Assembly: GCA_016183615.1 (NCBI GenBank)
Contig: JACPEG010000049.1
Location: 1-64,000 of the forward strand
DNA: 64,000 nt
Reading direction: 5' to 3'
Origin: Betaproteobacteria bacterium
GTDB lineage: Bacteria; Pseudomonadota; Gammaproteobacteria; Burkholderiales; UBA6910
In this document: piece after piece, positions 36,676-45,763 of the stretch
Layout of the letters: each line of letters begins with the position of its first letter
Numbering within the stretch: position 1 is the first letter of the stretch
Position numbers and translations under genes: made by a program
The notes under the pieces: model-generated
The model's database searches: none
Seen by the model: the letters and a program-made list of their open reading frames with translations, nothing else
Told to the model about the DNA's origin: nothing

Positions 36676-36787
36676 TTGCCCGATACAGTGGGGGCAACGG
36701 GAATGGGCAGCCGCGGGCGGCCCCGATGACCGGCCCGCGATCCAGGCGCCCGCCAACGCTGCGCGCGATTTTTTCCCCGGTAACCAA

Positions 36788-39700
36788 GTGACACTCCTCT
36801 CCGATTCTCCGCCGGACCTGAGCCTGGGACACGGGCTTACATTCCAGGACCTGTACCGCCGCGAAGGGCTGCTGCGGCTGGATGCTGCGTTCCTTGGCCA
36901 CCTGGCGCAGTACGACGCCTCGCTGCGCACGCGGCTGGAGGCCGGACGCGCCGATCCCGGTTCGCTCTCCCCGAAGCAGGAATCGGAACTTCTGCTTGCG
37001 GTGGCGCCTCCTCTCGAGGGCTTCCTGGCGACGCTGTTCGGCATCGAGGCTGAAACCGAGGCCCTGGCCGGGCGCCATCATGCGCTCGGTCCGCTCTATG
37101 CCTGCAAACGCAATTTCGTCCAGCGCAAGGCGCTGCACGGGATCAAGCCGGAAGACGCCGCCGGACTCGACGGCGCGGCGCTCGCGGCCGAGCTGGAAAA
37201 ACTCATGGGCACAACCTTCGGCGAGCTCGAGTTCGCCCGCTGGGTCGAGCGCTGGCAGAAGGATGAAGCGGCCTGCGCCAGGGAATTGCAGCTCGCCGCC
37301 CGCTACGCCGCCTGGGCGGTGCTCACGCCCGCCGGGCAGGAGCGCCACCGGGGCGGCGTGCTGTTCAAGGTGCCGGCGAAGCTCGATCACCGGCACCTGG
37401 TTCCAGCGGCGGTCAGCACCGAACCGGGCTACACCGCTTACCGGGCCGACGCCCACCACCTGCGCCGCCGGGAGGGGTTTGCCCTGACCGATCCGGGCAC
37501 CGATTTGACCGGCGCCCTGGACCATGCTCATTACTGCATCTGGTGCCACAACCAGGGCAAGGATTCGTGCTCCCGAGGCCTGCGGGACAAGCCGAAGGAG
37601 GGGGAGCCGAAGGGCGCGTTCAAGAAGAGCCCGTTCGGCGTGAAGCTCGCCGGCTGCCCGCTGGAGGAAAAAATTTCCGAGTTTCACACCCTGAAGGCGG
37701 GCGGCTTCCCCGTCGCGGCGCTGGCGGTGATCTGCGTCGACAACCCGATGGTCGCGGCGACCGGTCACCGCATCTGCAACGATTGCATGAAGGCCTGCAT
37801 CTACCAGAAGCAGGAGCCGGTCAACATTCCGCAGATCGAGACGCGGACGCTGAAGGACGTGCTGGCGCTGTCCTGGGGATTCGAGATCTACAGTCTTCTT
37901 ACCCGGTGGAACCCGCTGAATCTGGCGCGGCCGCTGCCGAAGCCCCGCAGCGGCTACCGCGTGCTGGTGGCCGGAATGGGCCCCGCAGGCTTCAGCCTTG
38001 CCCACCATCTCCTGAACGACGGCCATACCGTGACCGGCATCGACGGCCTGAAAATCGAGCCGCTGCCGGGGCGCATCTCCGGCGTGCTGCCGGACGGGGC
38101 GCGCGCGCCGTTCGAGCCGATCCGCGACGTGCAGGCGCTCTACGAGGCGCTCGACGAGCGCACGATGGCAGGCTTCGGCGGCGTGGCCGAATACGGGATC
38201 ACCGTGCGCTGGGACAAGAACTTTCTCAAGATGGTGCGGCTGCTGCTGGAGCGGCGCGAGGAGTTTGCGCTGTTCGGCGGGGTGCGCTTCGGCGGCACGG
38301 TCACGCTGGAGGACGCTTTCGCCGCCGGTTTCGATCACGTGGCGCTCGCCATGGGCGCCGGCAAGCCTACCACCCTCGATATCCCCAACGGGCTGGCCCG
38401 GGGCGTTCGCACCGCGTCCGACTTCCTGATGGCGCTGCAACTCACCGGCGCGGCCCGGCGCGATTCCATCGCCAATATGCAGTTGCGGCTTCCGGTGGTG
38501 GTTATCGGCGGGGGACTCACCGCCATCGACACCGCCACCGAGTCGCTCGCCTACTACATGGTCCAGGTGGAGAAATTCCTGTCCCGCTACGAAATTCTCG
38601 CGGGGGAGATCGGCGAGGACGCAATCCGGGAAAAATGGGATCCCGAGGAGCGCGAGATCGCCGAGGAGTTCCTGTCCCACGGGCGCGCCATCCGCCACGA
38701 GCGGCGGCAGGCGGCCGGGGAAGGGCGGGCGCCGCGCATCATCGAACTGTTGCAGTCCTGGGGCGGGGTCACCATCGCCTACCGGCGGCGCCTGATCGAC
38801 AGTCCCTCCTACACCCTCAATCACGAGGAGGTGGAGAAGGCGCTGGAGGAAGGCATCGTGTTCGCCGAGTGCCTGACGCCGCTGGCGGTGGACATCGACG
38901 ACTACAACGCGGCGATCGGCATCCGCTTCGCGAGGCAGGAGCTGGGCGCGGACGGCAAGTGGCACGAGGCGGACGAGCACTGGCTCTCGGCCCGCACCAT
39001 TTTCGTGGCCGCCGGCACCCAGCCCAACACCGTGCTGGCGCGGGAGGACGCGCTCCACTTCGCCCTCGACGGCAAGTATTTCCGCGCCTGCGACGAGGAA
39101 GGCAACCCGGTCAAGCCCGAGCATGGACTGGCGAAGCCCGAGCACGCCGACGTATTGCTGTCGCGCTGGGAAGACGGGCGCTTCGTGTCGTTCTTCGGGG
39201 ACTTGCACCCGTCCTATTTCGGCAACGTGGTGAAGGCGCTGGCCTCGGCGAGGCAGGGGCACCCGGTGGTGTCCCGGGTACTCGCCCATAAGCCGCCGGC
39301 GAGCGCGGCGACCGACGCCGATTTTCTCTTGCAGCTCAACCGGGAGTGGCGGGCGAGCGTGCACCAGGTGAAGCGCCTCACGCCGACCATTGTCGAGGTG
39401 GTGGTGAAGGCGCCCGCCGCGGCGCGCCGCTTCCAGCCCGGGCAGTTCTACCGCCTGCAGAATTACGAAGCCAATGCGATCCGGATCGACGGCACGCGCT
39501 TCGCCATGGAAGGCCTGGCGCTCACCGGCGCCTGGGTGGACCGGGACGCGGGCCTCATCTCCACTATCGTGCTGGAGATGGGCGGCTCGTCCGACCTGTG
39601 CGCCGCGCTCGAGCCCGGCGAGCCCGTGGTGCTCATGGGGCCAACGGGCACGCCCACCCAGATCACGGCCAACGAGACGGTGCTGCTGGCGGGCGGGGGG

Positions 39701-40327
39701 CTGGGCAACGCGGTGCTGTTCTCGATCGGCCAGGGGTTCCGGGCCGCGGGCTCGAAGGTGCTCTACTTCGCCGGCTACAAGAAGATCGTGGACCGCTACA
39801 AGGTGGAAGACATCGAGGCGGCGGCCGACCTGGTGGTGTGGTGCTGCGACGAGGAGCCGGGGTTCACGCCCGACCGGCCCCAGGACCTGAGCTTCACCGG
39901 CAACATCGTGCAGGCCATGGAGGCCTACGCGTCGGGGCGCCTGGGCCGCCAGGCGATTCGCTTCCCGGACGTGGACCGCATCATCGCCATCGGTTCCGAC
40001 CGCATGATGGCGGCGGTGGCGCGCGCCCGCCACGGCGTGCTGGCGCACTACCTCAAGACGCAGCATTTCGCGATCGGCTCCATCAACTCGCCGATGCAGT
40101 GCATGATGAAAGAGATTTGCGCCCAGTGCCTGCAGCCGCAGCGCGATCCCCACACCGGCAAGGTGAGCTACGTGTTCTCCTGCTTCAACCAGGACCAGTC
40201 CCTCGACTGCGTGGACTTCCACGCGCTCTCCGACCGGCTGAAGCAGAATTCCCTGCAGGAAAAGCTCACCGCCCAGTGGATCGCCCGCTGCATGCCCACC
40301 CTGCGCCGCGAGCGGCGGATGGTGTAA
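36788..40327 (+). CDS. GltD/PyrK fusion flavoprotein (NfnAB-like NAD(P)H:ferredoxin oxidoreductase)
   Basis: A 1179-residue protein, start GTG 36788 (no better start). Residues 1 to about 245 match nothing recognised. Next come cysteines C250, C253, C261, C290, C316 and the Fe-S motif CNDCMKAC (330-337). A GltD-like module follows with FAD site VLVAGMGPAGFSLAHHLL (about 390) and NAD(P) site VVVIGGGLTAIDTATES (about 568). From about 857 a PyrK/ferredoxin-NADP reductase module appears (FQPGQFYRLQNYE, VLLAGGGLGNAVLFSIG) ending in CMMKEICAQC ... CFNQDQ (C1105, C1111, C1114, C1132), a PyrK-type [2Fe-2S] site. This is the two-subunit Nfn architecture in one chain plus a new N-terminus. Nfn bifurcates electrons between NADH, NADPH and ferredoxin; the same job is inferred here, supported by shared operators with KorAB and AOR. 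Confidence 0.75.
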   Translation: MTLLSDSPPDLSLGHGLTFQDLYRREGLLRLDAAFLGHLAQYDASLRTRLEAGRADPGSLSPKQESELLLAVAPPLEGFLATLFGIEAETEALAGRHHALGPLYACKRNFVQRKALHGIKPEDAAGLDGAALAAELEKLMGTTFGELEFARWVERWQKDEAACARELQLAARYAAWAVLTPAGQERHRGGVLFKVPAKLDHRHLVPAAVSTEPGYTAYRADAHHLRRREGFALTDPGTDLTGALDHAHYCIWCHNQGKDSCSRGLRDKPKEGEPKGAFKKSPFGVKLAGCPLEEKISEFHTLKAGGFPVAALAVICVDNPMVAATGHRICNDCMKACIYQKQEPVNIPQIETRTLKDVLALSWGFEIYSLLTRWNPLNLARPLPKPRSGYRVLVAGMGPAGFSLAHHLLNDGHTVTGIDGLKIEPLPGRISGVLPDGARAPFEPIRDVQALYEALDERTMAGFGGVAEYGITVRWDKNFLKMVRLLLERREEFALFGGVRFGGTVTLEDAFAAGFDHVALAMGAGKPTTLDIPNGLARGVRTASDFLMALQLTGAARRDSIANMQLRLPVVVIGGGLTAIDTATESLAYYMVQVEKFLSRYEILAGEIGEDAIREKWDPEEREIAEEFLSHGRAIRHERRQAAGEGRAPRIIELLQSWGGVTIAYRRRLIDSPSYTLNHEEVEKALEEGIVFAECLTPLAVDIDDYNAAIGIRFARQELGADGKWHEADEHWLSARTIFVAAGTQPNTVLAREDALHFALDGKYFRACDEEGNPVKPEHGLAKPEHADVLLSRWEDGRFVSFFGDLHPSYFGNVVKALASARQGHPVVSRVLAHKPPASAATDADFLLQLNREWRASVHQVKRLTPTIVEVVVKAPAAARRFQPGQFYRLQNYEANAIRIDGTRFAMEGLALTGAWVDRDAGLISTIVLEMGGSSDLCAALEPGEPVVLMGPTGTPTQITANETVLLAGGGLGNAVLFSIGQGFRAAGSKVLYFAGYKKIVDRYKVEDIEAAADLVVWCCDEEPGFTPDRPQDLSFTGNIVQAMEAYASGRLGRQAIRFPDVDRIIAIGSDRMMAAVARARHGVLAHYLKTQHFAIGSINSPMQCMMKEICAQCLQPQRDPHTGKVSYVFSCFNQDQSLDCVDFHALSDRLKQNSLQEKLTAQWIARCMPTLRRERRMV

Positions 40328-40349
40328 CCGCGGCGCCAGGGCGCCGTCG

Positions 40350-40441
40350 GGTCCCGGGTCGCGAATGAATTCGCTCCTGCGAGGTGGCTTGTAGGAGGGG
40401 ATTCATCCCCGACCGGCGTCGCGAATGAATTCGCTCCTACA
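40350..40441. repeat. Family-B REP-like repeats
   Basis: GTCGCGAATGAATTCGCTCCT near 40358, GTAGGAGGGGATTCATCCCC near 40391, and GTCGCGAATGAATTCGCTCC near 40418. The two unit types are imperfect palindromes inverted relative to each other. They resemble the well-known Pseudomonas REP GTAGGAGCGAGCTTGCTCGC. Further copies are at 42.5, 45.1, 50.9 and 54.2 kb. Confidence 0.85.
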
Positions 40442-40501
40442 GCGGTCTCCGGCCGCCGCCGGTGCATTCCTCCTGCGCCTTGTCTGGTAGACTTGCGCGC
40501 C

Positions 40502-42409
40502 ATGATTACCTTCCGCCATCTTTCTCTTCGCCGCGGGGTGCGGCTGCTGTTCGAGCATGTGACGCTGGCGATCCACGCCGGCCAGAAAATCGGGGTCACG
40601 GGGGCCAACGGCTGTGGCAAGTCGAGCCTGTTCGCGCTGCTCCGGGGCGAATTGCACGCCGACGCCGGCGACCTGGACCTGCCGCCGCGCATGACCTTCG
40701 CCCACGTGGCCCAGGAAACTCCCGCCTCGGACCGGGCCGCCATCGAGTACGTGCTGGACGGCGACCGGGAGCTGCGCGAAATCGAAGTGGCGCTCGCCGA
40801 GGCGGAGCGGAGCGGCGACGCCCACGGGATCGGCGAGCTGCACGCCCGGCTCGATGACATCGGCGGCTACGGCGCGCCCGCCCGGGGGGCGCAGCTCATG
40901 TCCGGTCTCGGTTTCCGGCCCGACGACGGGACGCGGGCGGTGAAAGAGTTTTCCGGCGGCTGGCGCATGCGCCTCAATCTCGCCCAGGCCCTCATGAGCC
41001 GCGCCGACCTGCTGCTTCTCGACGAGCCCACCAATCACCTGGACCTGGACGCGGTGCTGTGGCTGGAGCGCTGGCTGAAGAGCACTCCCGGCACGCTGCT
41101 GCTGATATCCCACGACCGGGATTTCCTCGACAACGTGGTGGACGGCATCGCCCACATCGAGGCGCGCCAGGTCCGGCTCTACAGCGGCGGCTACTCGGAT
41201 TTCGAGCGCCAGCGGGCGGCGCGGCTGGCGTTGCAGCAGGCGGCCTTCGAGAAGCAGCAGCGGGAAATTGCCCACCTCGAGTCCTACATCGAGCGCTTCC
41301 GCGCCAAGGCGACCAAGGCGCGCCAGGCCCAGAGCCGCATCAAGGCCCTGGAGCGCATGGAGCTGATCTCCGCCGCCCACGTCGATTCCCCGTTCCATTT
41401 CGCGTTCCGCCCGCCGCAGTCCTGCGGCAGCCCGCTGCTGCGGCTGGAGCGCACGGCGGCGGGCTACGGCGATGCGCCAGTGGTGCGGGACGTGAACGTC
41501 AACCTGCTGCCGGGCGCGCGAGTGGGACTCCTGGGTCCCAACGGCGCCGGCAAGTCCACCCTGGTCAAGCTGATGGCGGGGGAACTGTCCCCCCTGGCCG
41601 GAAAGCGGCTGGAAGCGAAGGGGCTGAAGATCGGCTACTTCGCCCAGCACCAGTTGGAGCAGCTGCGTCCCGAGGACAGTCCGGTCAAGCACCTGCAGCG
41701 TCTCTCGCCGGAAGTGCGCGAGCAGGACCTGCGCGACTACCTGGGCGGCTTCGATTTCACCGGGGACAAGGCGCTTGCCCCGGTGGAGCCGTTTTCCGGG
41801 GGAGAGAAGGCGCGGCTGGTGCTGGCGCTGCTGGTGTGGCAGCGGCCGAGCCTGCTGCTGCTCGACGAGCCCACCAATCACCTGGACCTGGAGATGCGCC
41901 ATGCGCTGACGCTGGCGCTGCAGGAGTTCGAGGGCGCGCTGGTGGTGGTGTCCCACGACCGGCACCTGCTGCGCACCTGCACCGACGAGCTGCTGCTGGT
42001 GGCCGACGGCACCGCGCAGGAATTTGCCGGCGACTTGGACGACTACCGGGACTGGCTGGCGAGCCGCAGCCGCAGCGAGCCGTCGGCTGGAGCGCGCTCG
42101 AGTCCCGGCGCGGATCGCCGCCAGCAGAAGCGCCTCGAAGCGGAGCGGCGCAACGAACGGTCGGCGAAACGGCGGCCGGTCGAAAAGCGCATCGCGGAGC
42201 TGGAGCGGGAGATGGACCGGCTCAACGAGGAAAAGGACCGGCTCGATGCGGCACTGGCGGACGGGGGGATGTATGCCGAGGAACAGAAGGAGGCGCTGAA
42301 GGGGAGCCTGCAGCGCCAGGTGGAGCTGGCTACGCGGCTGGCCGAAATCGAGGAGGAGTGGCTGGCGCTGCAGGAGGAACTGGAGGCGCTGGTGGCTCCG
42401 GAATCGTAA
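40502..42409 (+). CDS. yheS: ABC-F ribosome-associated ATPase, YheS type
   Basis: A 635-residue soluble protein with two ATPase domains: GVTGANGCGKSSLFALL and FSGGWRMRLNLAQALMSRADLLLLDEPTNHLDLDAVLWLE, then GLLGPNGAGKSTLVKLM and FSGGEKARLVLALLVWQRPSLLLLDEPTNHLDLE. The interdomain linker FEKQQREIAHLESYIERFRAKATKARQAQSRIKALERMELI is the P-site-tRNA-interaction motif. A basic, coiled C-terminal extension follows. It aligns closely with E. coli YheS in order and length. It is a housekeeping translation factor, apparently unrelated to the catabolic genes around it. ATG 40502 is used. Confidence 0.93.
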   Translation: MITFRHLSLRRGVRLLFEHVTLAIHAGQKIGVTGANGCGKSSLFALLRGELHADAGDLDLPPRMTFAHVAQETPASDRAAIEYVLDGDRELREIEVALAEAERSGDAHGIGELHARLDDIGGYGAPARGAQLMSGLGFRPDDGTRAVKEFSGGWRMRLNLAQALMSRADLLLLDEPTNHLDLDAVLWLERWLKSTPGTLLLISHDRDFLDNVVDGIAHIEARQVRLYSGGYSDFERQRAARLALQQAAFEKQQREIAHLESYIERFRAKATKARQAQSRIKALERMELISAAHVDSPFHFAFRPPQSCGSPLLRLERTAAGYGDAPVVRDVNVNLLPGARVGLLGPNGAGKSTLVKLMAGELSPLAGKRLEAKGLKIGYFAQHQLEQLRPEDSPVKHLQRLSPEVREQDLRDYLGGFDFTGDKALAPVEPFSGGEKARLVLALLVWQRPSLLLLDEPTNHLDLEMRHALTLALQEFEGALVVVSHDRHLLRTCTDELLLVADGTAQEFAGDLDDYRDWLASRSRSEPSAGARSSPGADRRQQKRLEAERRNERSAKRRPVEKRIAELEREMDRLNEEKDRLDAALADGGMYAEEQKEALKGSLQRQVELATRLAEIEEEWLALQEELEALVAPES

Positions 42410-42458
42410 GCGCGAGTGCCGGTGCGGAATGACGGCGTGTCCGACGCACCTTACCCAC

Positions 42459-42513
42459 GGTCGGGGATGAATCCCCTCCTACAAGCCACCTCGCAGGAGC
42501 GAATTCATTCGCG
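42459..42513. repeat. Family-B REP-like repeat pair
   Basis: GTCGGGGATGAATCCCCTCC (about 42461) and GGAGCGAATTCATTCGCGAC (about 42496) in inverted orientation between yheS and the convergent AOR gene; hairpins here could serve as transcript ends, although no T-tract follows. Confidence 0.8.
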
Positions 42514-42588
42514 ACCCTGTAGCGGGACAACCCAGCCGGGTCGCCGTGTCGCCAGGAGATCGGCGACTTGCCGATTGGGCGTACGGCC

Positions 42589-44913
42589 TCAGCCGCCGGC
42601 GATGGCGGTGACCAGCGCCACCTGGTCGCCGTTCTTGAGGGGCACGTTGCGCTCGGTGGCGATGAGCATGTGGCCGTTCACCGCGATGTTGAGGTGCGGA
42701 TCGTCGATCTGCTCCGCCGCCTCGGGCAGTTTGCGCTTCAGGGCCTGCCGCAGCTCGATCACGTTGGACACCGGCTCATCGATGATCACCGCCCGCTCCG
42801 GCGCACCGGGAATCGCCCGGGGGAATTCTACCCGCAGCGCGAACCCGGTGGCGACCTTCGAGAGCTTCTCGTGCCAGGGGAGGGCCGGCGCGCCTTCGGT
42901 GTTCAGTCCGGTGATGTTGTAGAAGCGCTGGCGCGTCTGCTCCAGCTTCACCCGATCGATCTTTTCCCCCTTGAACGGCCCCGCGGTGTTGGGCTCCTCC
43001 AGCCAGCGCCGGGGCAGCATGTCGTCCTTGGCGCGCAGGCCCAGCCGGAAGTTCAGCATGCGCTCGATGCCGGTGATGTTGCGGCCGATCTCGTCCAGTT
43101 CCTCGGCGCTGAAGGGAATGCCGGTCAGCGCCTGCATCTGGTGGGCGAAGTCCGTGCAGTCGGGTAGCGTGGGGGAGTTGAACAGCTTGGTGTTGAAGCG
43201 GCACATGCCTACCGAGTCGCCCACGGCAAAGGTGTTCTCGCACTTGCGCACCGCGATTTCCTTGCCTTCGTAGCTGTTGGGCTCGGGCGCGACCTTGCCG
43301 CCGTAGAGCGCGGTCTTGAACGCCGCATCGTCGTTGATGCGGGCGTTGATCTCCAGGGTGACGCGGTTTCGCAGGTGATCCATGCCGCGGGTCGCCACCG
43401 ACAGGCCGAGCGCGAAGGCCTTGAGGATGCGCGAATCGTGGGGGTCCGACTGGAACAGGCCCTTCACCGCCATGCGGTAGTCGAGGGCCTCCTGCGGGTA
43501 TTTGCCTTTGTCCACGGCGCGGGCCGAATCGGCGATCACGTCGCCGAAGCCCTCGCGGTGCGAGGCCATGAACAGCAGCTGCTCGATCACCGGGTAGTTG
43601 CCCCAGGCGAGGTCGAGCCCGCCGGTATGCTCCCGGGTGATGATGCCGCGCTGGTACAGCTCCATGGCCCAGGCGAGCGCGCTGCCGGTGCTGGCGGAAT
43701 CGAGCCCCAGGTCGTTCAAGATGTTGTTGAGCCGGAGCACGTGCTCGGGCTCCTTGATGCCGATGTTGGGGCCGAACTTGCCCAGCGTCACGTACTCGGG
43801 GCCGTCGCCCTTGTCGTACTTGTCGTAGACGCCGTCGCCGTTGATGCCTTTGTAGGTCTTCTGGCGCACGTGCTCCACGTCGGCCTGGGGCTTGTCGTAG
43901 CTGGCGTTGCCCTTGAGGCCCTTCAGCGCCGCGGAGCCCCAGCCGCCCTTGCCCTCGGGGGTCATGTCGTTCAGGTTGCGGCAGTGGACCGGGCACTTGA
44001 AGCAGCCGTCCATGCCGGGCCGGTAGGGATCGAAGTTGTCGGCATCCAGGGATTCGGACCAGGTGGTTTCCTGGTTGTTCTTGGTGCCCATGGCGCCCAG
44101 CACCCGGGACGGCTTGTACAGGAACGGCGTGCCCACCATTTTCAGCGCATTCTTGATGACGCTGGTGGAGGTGATCTTCTTGCCGATCACCTTGTTGTAG
44201 GACTTGAGCTCGGCGTTGGCGTCGGCCTCCGAGGGCTTGCCCAGCACCACGATGGCCTTGAGCTTCATGGATCCCATCTTGGCGCCGGCGCCGCCGCGGG
44301 CGAAGATCGACTTGGGGCCGGCCATGATGCCCGAGCACAGCACCCCGTTCTCGCCGGCGCGGGTGATGCGGGCCATGGCCATGTCCTTGCGCTCCCGGCA
44401 GTGGAAATCGCGCTCGACGGCCTCGGTCATGTCGATGTTGTCGAGGCCTACGTAGGGCGTGGCGTCGAGGAAGCTCACCTCGTCGTAGGCGATCTTGAGC
44501 AGGCTCCAGCCGGGAGAGCGGCCGTAGAGCACGATGTGGTCGTAGCCGTGGCGCTTCACGAAGGAGGGGAAGTAGTCGCCGGCGTTGGTGTCGAGGATGG
44601 CGTAGCTGTCGGGGGACTTGCTGGTGAAATTGCCGCGGGTGGCGGAGGGCATGTTGGAGGCGAGCGCCCCCGCGCCGAAGATCAGCGGTACTTCCGGGTC
44701 CAGGGCGTCGCGGTCTTCCTGCAGCAGGTTGTAGAGCAGGAACATGTTGGCGCCGCGCCCGGAGAGGAAGGTCTTAAGCACTTCCAGCGGCAGGTAGGCG
44801 CGCCGCGTCTCGCGCCGTTCCAGGTCGACGAACAGGACCGCCCCCTGGGACGGATACTGGGGAGCGCCGCGCATGCGGACCAGCAGCCGTTCAATCCGTT
44901 GTCTGATGTCCAT
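42589..44913 (-). CDS. Aldehyde:ferredoxin oxidoreductase (tungsten) with C-terminal MoaD/ThiS-like domain
   Basis: A 774-residue protein from ATG 44913. LPLEVLKTFLSGRGANMFLLYNLL and FGAGALASNMPSATRGNFTSKSPDS mark the AOR N-terminal cofactor domain. The [4Fe-4S] ligands are CFKCPVHC (C304, C307, C311) and the late Cys in AVGDSVGMC (C571). Classical AORs are about 600-620 residues; the extra C-terminus from about 690 reads HLNIAVNGHMLIATERNVPLKNGDQVALVTAIAGG, an ubiquitin-like MoaD/ThiS domain ending in free Gly-Gly. AORs oxidise aldehydes to acids, or run in reverse, with ferredoxin. Phenylacetaldehyde and benzaldehyde are known substrates in Aromatoleum. No separate AOR small subunits are adjacent. 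An operator palindrome lies 56 bp upstream. Confidence 0.9.
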   Translation of the reverse strand: MDIRQRIERLLVRMRGAPQYPSQGAVLFVDLERRETRRAYLPLEVLKTFLSGRGANMFLLYNLLQEDRDALDPEVPLIFGAGALASNMPSATRGNFTSKSPDSYAILDTNAGDYFPSFVKRHGYDHIVLYGRSPGWSLLKIAYDEVSFLDATPYVGLDNIDMTEAVERDFHCRERKDMAMARITRAGENGVLCSGIMAGPKSIFARGGAGAKMGSMKLKAIVVLGKPSEADANAELKSYNKVIGKKITSTSVIKNALKMVGTPFLYKPSRVLGAMGTKNNQETTWSESLDADNFDPYRPGMDGCFKCPVHCRNLNDMTPEGKGGWGSAALKGLKGNASYDKPQADVEHVRQKTYKGINGDGVYDKYDKGDGPEYVTLGKFGPNIGIKEPEHVLRLNNILNDLGLDSASTGSALAWAMELYQRGIITREHTGGLDLAWGNYPVIEQLLFMASHREGFGDVIADSARAVDKGKYPQEALDYRMAVKGLFQSDPHDSRILKAFALGLSVATRGMDHLRNRVTLEINARINDDAAFKTALYGGKVAPEPNSYEGKEIAVRKCENTFAVGDSVGMCRFNTKLFNSPTLPDCTDFAHQMQALTGIPFSAEELDEIGRNITGIERMLNFRLGLRAKDDMLPRRWLEEPNTAGPFKGEKIDRVKLEQTRQRFYNITGLNTEGAPALPWHEKLSKVATGFALRVEFPRAIPGAPERAVIIDEPVSNVIELRQALKRKLPEAAEQIDDPHLNIAVNGHMLIATERNVPLKNGDQVALVTAIAGG

Positions 44914-44968
44914 GGACGATTCCCGAAGCGATTGTCCCAACCTGCGATGCGGACAATATACGCCGCCA

Positions 44969-44988
44969 ATTGTTTGATGTCAAACAAT
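44969..44988 (-). promoter_or_regulatory. Perfect palindromic MarR-type operator upstream of the AOR gene
   Basis: Read toward the AOR gene the site is ATTGTTTGACATCAAACAAT, nine-base inverted arms around a two-base centre, further extended by CCAA/TTGG flanks. The same 20-mer in the same orientation relative to its gene occurs at 50974-50993 before KorA. Confidence 0.9.
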
Positions 44989-45056
44989 TTGGCGGTATGC
45001 ACAATGACCCAGAAGTCAGTTTGGAAAACAGCAGGTTGGCGACGTGACATGGAGCC

Positions 45057-45116
45057 GGCAGGAAGGGATTCATCCCCGATGTCCGCTGCAGAGGTCGCGA
45101 ATGAATTCGCCCCTTT
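45057..45116. repeat. Family-B REP-like repeat pair
   Basis: GGAAGGGATTCATCCCCGA (about 45061) and GTCGCGAATGAATTCGCCCCT (about 45092), inverted relative to each other, in the gap between the AOR operator and marR. Confidence 0.8.
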
Positions 45117-45171
45117 AGCGGGCGCTGGCCGCGGTGGATTGGGTGCGTCCGACGCACCGGGCAACGATTTT

Positions 45172-45270
45172 TGGGTAGGGTGCGTCCCACGCACCGATTA
45201 ACCGCCGGAATGGTGCGCAGGGCGCACCCTACGCGATGACCGTCGCGGGTAGGGAGCGTCCCGCACACCG
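45172..45270. repeat. Family-A REP-like repeat cluster downstream of marR
   Basis: GGGTAGGGTGCGTCCCACGC, GGTGCGCAGGGCGCACCCTAC and a diverged third unit GGGTAGGGAGCGTCCCGCAC occur in alternating orientation and end six bases before the marR stop. Same family as at 6.2, 60.3 and 62.0 kb. Confidence 0.85.
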
Positions 45271-45275
45271 TTCAA

Positions 45276-45749
45276 CTAGCGGTGCTCGGGGAAAATCTTC
45301 TGCAGCAGGCGAGTGAGGATGGCCTGGTCGGACTCGGACAAATGGCGGGACAGGCGTTTTTCGTGCTCGGCGACGAGTTTCTTGAGCTTCTTGAGCAGCG
45401 CCGTGCCCTCGGGGGTGAGCTGGAGCGCATTGGAGCGGCGGTCCCCGGCGGCCTGCTTGCGGGACACCAGGCCGCGGGCCTCCAGCTTGTCGATGACCGA
45501 AACCATGGTGGAGCGGTCGAGGTGGGTCGCCTTGGCGAGTTCGGTCTGCTTCAGCCCCGGGTTGGACTCGATCACCACCAGCACGCCGAACAGGCCGGGG
45601 CTCACCTCGTGCTCGCCCAGGGTCCTGGCAAAGTCGCGGAAGATGGCGATCTGGGCGAGCCGCAGCTGGTAGCCGATGAGGCTCGGCAGCAGGCCGAAAT
45701 CGATTCCCGCATCTTCCTCGGCGGCTGGGGTCTTTTTGTCGTGGGTCAT
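45276..45749 (-). CDS. MarR-family transcriptional regulator
   Basis: A 157-residue winged-helix protein from ATG 45749; an earlier in-frame start would run through the operator region, so it is rejected. SPGLFGVLVVIESNPGLKQTELAKATHLDRSTMVSVIDKLEARGLVSRKQAAGDRRSNALQLTPEG is the complete MarR DNA-binding domain with the wing D-x-R. It is divergent from the ligase/thioesterase/TRAP genes, with palindromic operator-like DNA between, so it probably represses itself and that operon. Identical or similar palindromes before AOR, KorA and the NfnAB-like gene point to a wider regulon. MarR proteins of aromatic pathways often sense acyl-CoAs (for example BadR, CouR); the ligand here is unknown. Confidence 0.9.
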   Translation of the reverse strand: MTHDKKTPAAEEDAGIDFGLLPSLIGYQLRLAQIAIFRDFARTLGEHEVSPGLFGVLVVIESNPGLKQTELAKATHLDRSTMVSVIDKLEARGLVSRKQAAGDRRSNALQLTPEGTALLKKLKKLVAEHEKRLSRHLSESDQAILTRLLQKIFPEHR

Positions 45750-45763
45750 GGCTGATTGAGCGG

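Noticed and set aside
36581-40222. A 1213-codon minus-strand open frame
   Set aside because: It is antisense to the GltD/PyrK fusion, whose conserved motifs are on the plus strand. The minus-strand translation is His/Gly/Arg-rich low-complexity text with no domain, typical of GC-rich shadow frames.
42589-44913. AOR-family protein as BamB of class II benzoyl-CoA reductase
   Set aside because: None of the other bam genes (bamC to bamI) is nearby, and the MoaD-like tail and CFKCPVHC arrangement fit a general AOR. Ferredoxin plus KorAB also point to an ATP-dependent class I system outside the window.
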